Shown: piece after piece, positions 58,220 to 64,000 of the stretch
Position numbering within the stretch: position 1 is the stretch's first letter
How the letters are laid out: every line of letters starts with the position of its first letter
Origin: Kitasatospora setae KM-6054
Lineage (GTDB): Bacteria; Actinomycetota; Actinomycetes; Streptomycetales; Streptomycetaceae
Length of the DNA: 64,000 nt
Assembly (NCBI RefSeq): GCF_000269985.1
Contig: NC_016109.1
Location: forward strand, 4,898,001 to 4,962,000
Direction of reading: 5' to 3'
Translations under genes and position numbers: made by a program
Notes under the pieces: generated by a model
Database searches by the model: none
The model's input: only the letters and a program-made list of their open reading frames with translations
Told to the model about the DNA's origin: nothing

Positions 58220-59410
58220 TTGAGCCAGCGCCGCTCGTATCCCAACTCCGGCGACTTCAATCTCGACGACCTGTTCCGCCCGGAGCCCGCCGCAGACGGC
58301 CAGGGCAATCCGGCGCAGGCCGCCCAGCCGCCGTACGCGCAGCCCCCGTACGCCCAGCCGCAGCAGCCCGTCCCGCCGCAGGCCCCCGTCCCGCAGCAGC
58401 AGTCCGCGCCGCCGCTCGGCCAGAGCGGCAGCCCGGAGTACTGGGGCGCGCCCGCGCAGCAGCCCGCGGCGGCCCCGCAGGCCGACGAGGGCGCCACCCA
58501 GTACCTCCCGCCCTACCCGTCCGGCGGCCCGTCCGTGGGCGGCCCCGCGGCGGGCACCCAGCCCGGCTTCCCGGCCCAGCCGCCCGCCTTCGCACCCCAG
58601 CAGCCCCCGCAGGCCCCGCAGCCCGGCTACCCCGCTCCGCAGACCTTCGGCGGCGGCGTCCCGGGCTACGGCGCCCCGCAGCAGGGCTACGAGCAGCAGG
58701 GCTACGAGCAGCAGCCGCCGCAGGGGTACGCCCCCGGCGGCTACCAGCCGCAGCCGGCGGCGGGCGGCGGCCGCAAGCCCGACAAGAAGGTGCTGATCGG
58801 CGCGGGCGTGGCCGGCGTCGCGGTGATCGCGGTGCTGGTCGGCGTGCTGGCCAGCGGCGGCGGCGACAAGAAGGACGAGAAGACCGCCAAGGGCGGCACC
58901 GCGGCCACCCAGAGCGCGGCCGCGCCCAGCGCGAACAGCGGGAACGCCGCGGTCAGCCCCGAGACGAAGGCGCAGGCGCAGGCGATGTCCGACCTGCTGG
59001 GCACCGCGAGCGCCAGCCGCACCTCGGTGGTCAACGCGGTCACCGCGGTCGGCAAGTGCCAGAGCCTGCCCGAGTCGCAGGCCGCCCTCACCGCGGCCGC
59101 CGCGCAGCGCCAGGACCTGCTCAAGAAGCTCGGCGACCTCAAGGTCGACCAGCTCGCCGACGGCCCGAAGCTGGTCGCCCAGCTCCAGCAGGCGTGGCAG
59201 GCCTCCGCCACCGCCGACACCGAGTACGCCGGCTGGGCCGGCGACCTGGTGGCGGGCTGCGACCCGGCGAAGGCCAAGGACAACGAGCACTACCGCAACG
59301 GCAACACCGCGAGCGGCACCGCGACCACGGCGAAGGAGCAGGCGTCCAGCCTGTGGGGGGCGATCGCCGGCAAGACCGGGCTGCAGGGCAAGAGCGCGAG
59401 CGAGCTGTAG
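58220..59410 (+). CDS. Pro/Gln-rich single-pass membrane protein
   Basis: Protein of 396 aa from a TTG start with GTGAGG upstream. Residues 1-180 are a low-complexity cytoplasmic region with repeats such as QPPYAQ and QQGYEQ. One membrane helix (VLIGAGVAGVAVIAVLVGVLA) lies near 195-215. The outer domain (about 240-396) is Ala/Ser/Lys-rich with two Cys (VGKCQSLPES and VAGCDPAKAK) that could form a disulfide. It resembles many uncharacterised streptomycete cell-surface proteins. A condensate-like or scaffolding role of the N-terminus would be speculation. Confidence 0.75.
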   Translation: MSQRRSYPNSGDFNLDDLFRPEPAADGQGNPAQAAQPPYAQPPYAQPQQPVPPQAPVPQQQSAPPLGQSGSPEYWGAPAQQPAAAPQADEGATQYLPPYPSGGPSVGGPAAGTQPGFPAQPPAFAPQQPPQAPQPGYPAPQTFGGGVPGYGAPQQGYEQQGYEQQPPQGYAPGGYQPQPAAGGGRKPDKKVLIGAGVAGVAVIAVLVGVLASGGGDKKDEKTAKGGTAATQSAAAPSANSGNAAVSPETKAQAQAMSDLLGTASASRTSVVNAVTAVGKCQSLPESQAALTAAAAQRQDLLKKLGDLKVDQLADGPKLVAQLQQAWQASATADTEYAGWAGDLVAGCDPAKAKDNEHYRNGNTASGTATTAKEQASSLWGAIAGKTGLQGKSASEL

Positions 59411-59416
59411 CGGCGG

Positions 59417-59473
59417 GGGCGACGCGGCGGGGCCGCGACGAGGGTTGCTCGTCGCGGCCCCGCCGCGTCGCCC
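59417..59473. terminator. 26-bp perfect hairpin between convergent genes
   Basis: Arms 59417-59442 and 59448-59473 are perfectly complementary with a GGTTG loop. It is the longest perfect stem in the window. It sits 6 bp after one stop and 14 bp beyond the convergent stop, serving both genes. Confidence 0.95.
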
Positions 59474-59487
59474 GGCCGGTCGCCCGG

Positions 59488-60771
59488 TCAGGCCGGGGGC
59501 CTGCCGTTGGTGAGGACCCAGCGGATGTCGGTGAAGCCCTGGCGCTGCTCGGTCAGGCGGCCGTTCTGGACCCGCTGGAAGGTGACCGAGGTGTTCACCA
59601 GGCGGGGCGAGTTCGCGCTGGGCAGCATGTTGGTGACGCCCCAGCCGAGCGGCGGGGTGGCTCCGGCGGTGTCGATCGGGTCGCCGCTGTCCAGGATGAC
59701 CTGCAGCGCCTTCGGGGTGATGGTCCGGCTCTTGTCGATCCGGCCGGCGGCCTGCCGGAGCACCTCGTAGGCGACCCAGGTGGTCTGCACGCCGGGGTCG
59801 GAGACGTCGATGGTGGCGCCGTTGCCGTAGCCGCGGACGGTCTCGCGCAGCCCGTCCCAGACCCTGGAGGACTCGGCCGGGAACCAGCCGGTGGCGTACG
59901 CGCCGTGCAGCGGGCCGCTGTCGCCGCCGGTGGAGTCGACCACGGACTGCTGGAACGAGCCGATCACCGAGGCGAGCTGGGTGTTCTTCGGGTTGGCGCG
60001 GCGGTACGGGTCGAGCAGGTTGGCGGTGGGCTCGGCGCCGAGCGCGGAGAGCACGCAGTTGCCCGGCCGGTCGTCGCCGATGGCCCGGCGGGTGTACGCC
60101 GAGTAGTCGTTGGACTTCTCGGGGGCCTTGATGTCGGTGAGCTTGACGTCGGTCTGCCGGACGGCGCCGCCGAGGTAGTTGACCAGTGCGTCGCCGGCCC
60201 GGCTGTCCGGGCGGATCAGCGAGATCTGCTTGCAGCCGGCCTCGACCAGCTGGCGTCCGCTGCCCGCGACCAGGGCGGGCAGGCCGCCGTTGACGGGGTA
60301 GGACAGCGGGCTGCTGAACTCCGGGCCGGAGAGGCCGTAGCCGCCGATGAACGGGATGCCGGCCTGCTCCAGGATCGGCATGAAGCTGCTGCCGTACTGG
60401 CTGGCCGAGCCGACCACGGCGACCGCGTGCGCGCTGACGGCCTGCTCGGCGCAGGCGGTGGCGCCGTCGGTGCTGTCGTGCTCGTTGCAGGTCAGGACGC
60501 GGACCTTGCGGCCGGCCAGGCCGCCCTGGTCGTTGAGCTGGCGGCCGACGGCGTCGGCGAGCGCGGTCATGCCGGGGCGGTCCGCGGCGCCGGTGCCGGA
60601 CGGGGCCCAGGTCATCACGGTGACGTCCTTGCCGGCGGCGTCGGCGGCGGCGGGTCCGCCACAGGCGGAGAGCAGGGCGGGCAGGACCGCGGCCGAGGCG
60701 GCGAGAGCGGCGGTGGTGCGGCGGCGTCCGCTGACGGCGGGTAGCGGGTGGGGGGTTCCGGTCCGCGTCAT
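59488..60771 (-). CDS. ABC-type branched-chain amino-acid-like substrate-binding lipoprotein
   Basis: Protein of 427 aa. The signal peptide, with basic GRRRTTAALAASAAVLPAL, ends in the lipobox LLSAC, so it is a membrane-anchored lipoprotein. The mature part has the LivJ/Peripla_BP_6 fold: LADAVGRQLNDQGGLAGRKV, AVVGSASQYGSSFMPILEQA and IPFIGGYGLSGPEF. No permease or ATPase genes are adjacent, so it is an orphan receptor that could also be a sensor. ATG 60771 is chosen since it places the signal peptide correctly. The ligand is unknown, probably an amino acid or small amide. Confidence 0.88.
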   Translation of the reverse strand: MTRTGTPHPLPAVSGRRRTTAALAASAAVLPALLSACGGPAAADAAGKDVTVMTWAPSGTGAADRPGMTALADAVGRQLNDQGGLAGRKVRVLTCNEHDSTDGATACAEQAVSAHAVAVVGSASQYGSSFMPILEQAGIPFIGGYGLSGPEFSSPLSYPVNGGLPALVAGSGRQLVEAGCKQISLIRPDSRAGDALVNYLGGAVRQTDVKLTDIKAPEKSNDYSAYTRRAIGDDRPGNCVLSALGAEPTANLLDPYRRANPKNTQLASVIGSFQQSVVDSTGGDSGPLHGAYATGWFPAESSRVWDGLRETVRGYGNGATIDVSDPGVQTTWVAYEVLRQAAGRIDKSRTITPKALQVILDSGDPIDTAGATPPLGWGVTNMLPSANSPRLVNTSVTFQRVQNGRLTEQRQGFTDIRWVLTNGRPPA

Positions 60772-61067
60772 GGTGGCTCTTGTCCTCCCTGGACATGCTG
60801 CTTCGGGGTTCCCGGGCTCCGTTGCGCAGGCTCGGCGGATCAAGGGTGGTCGTCACCGCGCACGCCGAGAGGGACGCAAAGTGAACGGACCGCCAACGAG
60901 GGAGGAACACGGAGCGTTGCCGGTCGGTGACGCGTGTAGAGGCGGGAGTGGAGCCGCACCCGGAGGGGAACGTACGATCGGCTCCCGTGTCCGACAGCAT
61001 CGATTCTCCGCAGCGGTCTGCCCGAAACACTTCTCGAACGGGCGCGCGCTCCAGCACGATGGGCGTC

Positions 61068-61508
61068 ATGCCTCTGAGTGATCTGCCCTGGTGGCGTTGG
61101 CGGGCCCGGATCCGCTCGGCGCTGCACATGCTCTCCGACCTCGGTTTCCAGCAGCGGGCCTGGCTGGAGGGCGGCCGCGCGGGGTACGGCGACCCCTCCG
61201 ACGCGGTGTACCGGCTGGTGGAGGACAGCTGGCTGGACCGCTGGTCGGCGGAGAAGTACGTCGGCTCGGTCTTCCGGGACTCCGCGGAGGCCGTCGCGGT
61301 GAACGCGGCGGTGCTGCGGGTGCTGCTGGTCGTGCACCAGGTCGGTGAGGACGCCCCGGCCGCCGCCTACCTGGCCCACCCGGACTGGTCGGAGGCGGTC
61401 CGCGCGGCCCGCGAGGCGCACCACCGGCTGGCCGTCGCCGACGGCGACGACCCGCAGTCGCCGCCGCTCCCGCTGGACGAGCTGGCCCGGCTGACCGCGC
61501 GCGGCTGA
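61068..61508 (+). CDS. SCO4402-family protein
   Basis: Conserved streptomycete protein of 146 aa without known function: DLPWWRWRARIRSALHMLSD, DAVYRLVEDSWLDRWSAEKY, VFRDSAEAVAVNAAVLRVL and HPDWSEAVRAAREAH. It is soluble and mostly helical. The name comes from S. coelicolor SCO4402, whose position before purU matches this one. ATG 61068 is used; the frame is open to 60927 but that part lies in the promoter zone opposite the lipoprotein gene. Confidence 0.8.
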   Translation: MPLSDLPWWRWRARIRSALHMLSDLGFQQRAWLEGGRAGYGDPSDAVYRLVEDSWLDRWSAEKYVGSVFRDSAEAVAVNAAVLRVLLVVHQVGEDAPAAAYLAHPDWSEAVRAAREAHHRLAVADGDDPQSPPLPLDELARLTARG

Positions 61509-61513
61509 ACCGG

Positions 61514-61544
61514 GCCGCGCCGGGCGGGGCCCGCCCGGCGCGGC
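61514..61544 (+). terminator. Terminator after the SCO4402-family gene
   Basis: Perfect inverted repeat of 15-base arms (GCCGCGCCGGGCGGG with its complement) around a single base, effectively a 13-14-bp stem with a tight loop, 6 bases after the stop. Confidence 0.85.
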
Positions 61545-61651
61545 GCGCCGGAGTCTCGGGTGCCGGGCGGCGCGGCCGCGGCCGCCCGATCTGTGCCAGG
61601 CTGGGCGGTCGCCGTCACCATCCGAGCCCAGAAACGGGGTCCCGCGCACCC

Positions 61652-62515
61652 ATGGAAGAGACCGCCCGCTCGCAGTACGTCCTGACGCTGTCCTGCCCCG
61701 ACAAGCAGGGCATCGTGCACGCGGTGTCCAGCTACCTGTTCATGACGGGCTGCAACATCATCGACAGCCAGCAGTACGGTGACGCCGGCACCGGACTGTT
61801 CTTCATGCGCGTGCACTTCTCCGCCGAGGAGCCGGTCACCGCGGAGAAGCTCCGGGCGAGCTTCGCCGCGATCGGCGCCTCGTTCCGGATGGAGTGGCAG
61901 ATCCACGCGTCCGCCGAGCGGATGCGGGTGCTGCTGATGGTCTCCAAGTTCGGCCACTGCCTGAACGACCTGCTGTTCCGCACCCGGATCGGGGCGCTGC
62001 CGGTGGAGATCGCCGGGGTGGTCTCCAACCACACCGACTTCCGCGAGCTGACCGAGTCCTACGGCATCCCGTTCCACCACCTCCCGGTCACCCGCGACAC
62101 CAAGGCGGACGCCGAGCAGCGGCTGCTCGACCTGGTCGCCGCCGAGCGGGTCGACCTGGTGGTGCTGGCCCGCTACATGCAGGTGCTCTCGGACGACCTG
62201 TGCAAGGCGCTGTCCGGCCGGGTCATCAACATCCACCACTCCTTCCTGCCGAGCTTCAAGGGCGCCAAGCCGTACCACCAGGCGCACGCCCGGGGCGTGA
62301 AGCTGATCGGCGCGACGGCGCACTACGTCACCGCCGACCTGGACGAGGGTCCGATCATCGAGCAGGAGGTCGCCCGGGTCACCCACGACGTGACGCCCGA
62401 TCAACTGGTCGCGCTGGGACGGGACGTCGAGTGCCAGGCGCTGGCCCGCGCGGTGAAGTGGCACAGCGAGCGCCGGGTGCTGCTGAACGGTTCGCGCACC
62501 GTGGTGTTCGCCTGA
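61652..62515 (+). CDS. purU: Formyltetrahydrofolate deformylase
   Basis: Enzyme of 287 aa that hydrolyses 10-formyl-THF to formate and THF, balancing one-carbon pools. An N-terminal ACT domain (YVLTLSCPDKQGIVHAVSSY) is followed by a formyltransferase-like domain with VVSNHTDFRELTESYGIP, LARYMQVLSDDLC, and the catalytic INIHHSFLPSFKGAKPYHQA and ADLDEGPIIEQE (Asn, His, Asp). Length and motifs are complete. It is bracketed by terminators, so monocistronic. Confidence 0.96.
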   Translation: MEETARSQYVLTLSCPDKQGIVHAVSSYLFMTGCNIIDSQQYGDAGTGLFFMRVHFSAEEPVTAEKLRASFAAIGASFRMEWQIHASAERMRVLLMVSKFGHCLNDLLFRTRIGALPVEIAGVVSNHTDFRELTESYGIPFHHLPVTRDTKADAEQRLLDLVAAERVDLVVLARYMQVLSDDLCKALSGRVINIHHSFLPSFKGAKPYHQAHARGVKLIGATAHYVTADLDEGPIIEQEVARVTHDVTPDQLVALGRDVECQALARAVKWHSERRVLLNGSRTVVFA

Positions 62516-62518
62516 CCC

Positions 62519-62553
62519 GGGGCCCGGACTCCGAGCCCCGGACTCCGGGCCCC
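62519..62553 (+). terminator. Probable terminator after purU
   Basis: GGGGCCCGGA at 62519-62528 pairs perfectly with TCCGGGCCCC at 62544-62553, 15-nt loop, 4 bases after the purU stop. Confidence 0.7.
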
Positions 62554-62938
62554 GGCCGCCGTCCGGCCCGACGTGCCCATCTGCCCGGCCGCACCCGGGT
62601 GTTCGAGCACCGGTGGACATTTGTAGGAAGGGTGGTTCGCTCGTGGCGCCCCGGTTCCGGGCTGTCGCGGGAGGTACGGTCTTGGGTACCCGTGAGGCCG
62701 GTGCCGCCGACCGGTCGTGCGAACCCCGGCCGGGTGAGCGGGACAGTATGCACCGAGCCGTCCCCCGAACGCTGGAATATGCCCGAAGCTCTTGCTGCGA
62801 TCCGGCCGCGGAATCATTCTGGGGCGTATTCGTGTCGATGCCATGGGCAGTCGCGGGTCGGTGGCCTCCGCTCGGCGGAGCGGCCGACCGGACCGGCGGG
62901 ACCAAACGGGCCGAATACCTAGTGCGGGTGGTGGAACG
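62554..62938. other. Upstream region of the HATPase gene
   Basis: A 385-bp interval with no clear gene. A 47-codon frame (62779-62922) and an upstream extension of the HATPase frame (ATG 62792, 62843) exist but lack good ribosome-binding sites. AT-rich bits (GGAATATGCCC, GAATCATTCTGG, GCCGAATACCTAG) mark likely promoter positions, the last about 20 bp before the chosen start. Confidence 0.4.
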
Positions 62939-63424
62939 GTGCAGGTACTCCAGGTACAGCTGGCGGTCCAGGCGGACCCGGCTGAGGTGTCACGGGCCCG
63001 GCGGTGGGTCAGGGACCGGCTGCGGGCGGCCGGGATCGACCAGGACTCCGCGGTGGCCGAGACCCTGGTGCTGGTGGTCTCCGAGCTGGTCACCAACGCG
63101 GTGGTGCACACCGGCTCCCCGGCGGTGCTCAGACTGCTGGTGCCGGCCGACCCCGCCGCCGTGCCGCCCGCCGTCCGGGTGGAGGTCGCCGACGCCAGCC
63201 GCACCGCCCCCGCGCCGCGGCACGCGGGCGCCGACCAGGACGCCACCAACGGCCGCGGCCTGGAGCTGGTCGAGCTGCTCTGCGAGCGCTGGGGCTGGTA
63301 CCCGGAGGGCTCCGGCAAGCGGGTGTGGTGCGAGATCGGCGATCCGGACGGCGCGGTCGGCGCGCTCGCCGCGCGGCCGGCGGCCTCGGCGGCCCCGGTC
63401 GCCTCGCCGGTCCCGGCGCGCTGA
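62939..63424 (+). CDS. ATP-binding protein, HATPase_c_2 (anti-sigma-like)
   Basis: Protein of about 161 aa with the SpoIIAB/RsbW-type GHKL fold: ARRWVRDRLRAAG, VVSELVTNAVVHTGSP (N-box with Asn), RVEVADASRT (the D-x-S/G position) and TNGRGLELVELLCERWG (G-box). Streptomyces has dozens of these, acting as anti-sigma factors or signalling kinases with little characterisation. GTG 62939 gives the usual length; ATGs at 62792 and 62843 are alternatives. The C-terminal 25 residues are Ala/Pro-rich and dispensable-looking. Confidence 0.87.
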   Translation: MQVLQVQLAVQADPAEVSRARRWVRDRLRAAGIDQDSAVAETLVLVVSELVTNAVVHTGSPAVLRLLVPADPAAVPPAVRVEVADASRTAPAPRHAGADQDATNGRGLELVELLCERWGWYPEGSGKRVWCEIGDPDGAVGALAARPAASAAPVASPVPAR

Positions 63425-63816
63425 GCGGCCGCCCGGCGGTGCCGGCCCGCGCGCCCGCCCGGGGCGCTGCCGCGCGCCGGTCGCGCGCTGTCCACACCCC
63501 GGATGATCCGGTCTGAATTTCGGACAACCCATTGACGTGACGTATCCGACTGATCACTCTTGGGTGCGGCGCCCGTTGCGAGGGGACGCCGAGGGAGCCC
63601 GGGCGGTGCCGACACTCAGGGGGTCGTTGGCCGACTCCGCCCGGAACCTCGGCGAGATCGGGCCGCCCCGGCGTCACGGCTTTCAGGGTCCGGACGCCGA
63701 CCGGACGGCGGGCCGCCGTGCCGTGCTCGGGGCACGCGCGGCGGCCCGCCGGTTCCGGGTCCGCCCCAGGTGGGCGGGGTCGCGGGCGGGGCGACGGACG
63801 GGGCAGAGGCCGCATC
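63425..63816. other. Gene-free region before the last transporter
   Basis: A 392-bp interval. GTCTGAATTTCGGAC (63511-63525) is an imperfect palindrome and TTGACG at 63532-63537 could be a -35 box; TGACGTGACGT repeats follow. From 63560 to 63810 the sequence is GC-rich, with frames lacking start signals. No gene supported. Confidence 0.4.
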
Positions 63817-64000
63817 GTGACCCAAAATCACTGGAAACCGGTAGTGGTCTACACCAAAACTGAGGTCGTGACCGCACCCGAACTGCATACCGCCCCCACC
63901 CCGCAGGTCAGTACGGCGAAGGCGCCCGCCATCTGGTCGGGCAGCTTCCGGCTCTACTTCACCGCCCGCACCGCCGGGCTGCTCAGCGACGCGATGCTCC
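63817..64000 (+). CDS. MFS transporter, N-terminal fragment (cut by window edge)
   Basis: The last 184 bases encode a protein start. GTG 63817 (AGAGG upstream) gives about 30 polar residues and then SGSFRLYFTARTAGLLSDAM, the typical beginning of MFS exporters with motif FRLYFTARTxSLLGDAM. A later in-frame GTG at 63868 is an alternative start. The remainder lies outside the window, so the substrate group cannot be judged. Confidence 0.7.
   Translation, partial: MTQNHWKPVVVYTKTEVVTAPELHTAPTPQVSTAKAPAIWSGSFRLYFTARTAGLLSDAML

Overview
The window is very GC-rich, densely coding DNA with strong third-position GC bias, many GTG starts and frequent 4-base stop/start overlaps. Gene content points to a Streptomycetaceae chromosome (Streptomyces or Kitasatospora): futalosine-pathway mqnB/mqnD, an AfsA/receptor gamma-butyrolactone cassette, a DmdR1-type iron regulator next to a SIS protein, an SCO4402-family protein, purU, and NsdA-like regulators. 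No tRNA, rRNA, CRISPR array, transposase or integrase was seen.

Layout. 1-15 kb is mostly conserved core: esterase, cold-shock protein, mqnB-mqnD, DUF2771, MFS, DUF3027, a sacsin-like ATPase, a P-type ATPase, DUF2530 and a purine permease. 15.0-20.1 kb is an accessory island: a NUDIX/XRE pair diverges from a 74-aa membrane protein, a 52-aa peptide made of two near-identical 20-residue units, a stand-alone HExxH protein and a TPR protein with a 2-oxoglutarate-oxygenase-like C-terminus. I read it as a candidate RiPP pathway without a radical SAM enzyme. The island is bracketed by an 18-bp direct repeat whose left copy is the 3' end of the purine permease gene, which suggests acquisition as a unit. 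A VapBC toxin-antitoxin pair lies just outside the right repeat.

20.8-27.7 kb holds a SLOG-like protein, an FHA protein, a MarR/MFS pair with a clear operator, GNAT, RNA 2',3'-cyclic phosphodiesterase, a GH35 beta-galactosidase and a 29-aa membrane peptide. 27.7-36.5 kb is a signalling cassette: TetR, ArpA/ScbR-type receptor, atypical OmpR regulator, AfsA, epimerase and aldo/keto reductase. Four related operator sequences sit in front of its transcription units. It continues into a damaged redox operon: a frameshifted FAD monooxygenase, the stub of a second one, and an SDR. The regulator set recalls jadomycin-type clusters, but no polyketide synthase is present here.

36.6-42.0 kb is a MarR with a divergent FAD oxidoreductase, then core metabolism (serC, citrate synthase 2, pdxH). 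42.2-51.3 kb is a complete FxSxx-COOH system: peptide FxsA ending in FQSSI, radical SAM/SPASM-HExxH fusion FxsB, an AAC(3)-family acetyltransferase, TIR-like FxsC and the 1333-aa FxsT (MinD-like, TIR-like, NB-ARC, TPR). 51.5-64 kb returns to core genes: alpha/beta hydrolase, SLATT membrane protein, SIS protein, DtxR/IdeR regulator, primase-polymerase-like protein, TPR regulator, a proline/glutamine-rich membrane protein, a lipoprotein receptor, SCO4402 family, purU, a HATPase anti-sigma-like protein and the first codons of an MFS transporter cut by the window edge.

All assignments come from reading translated sequence by eye. Family names are from knowledge of motifs and gene order. No database search was possible.
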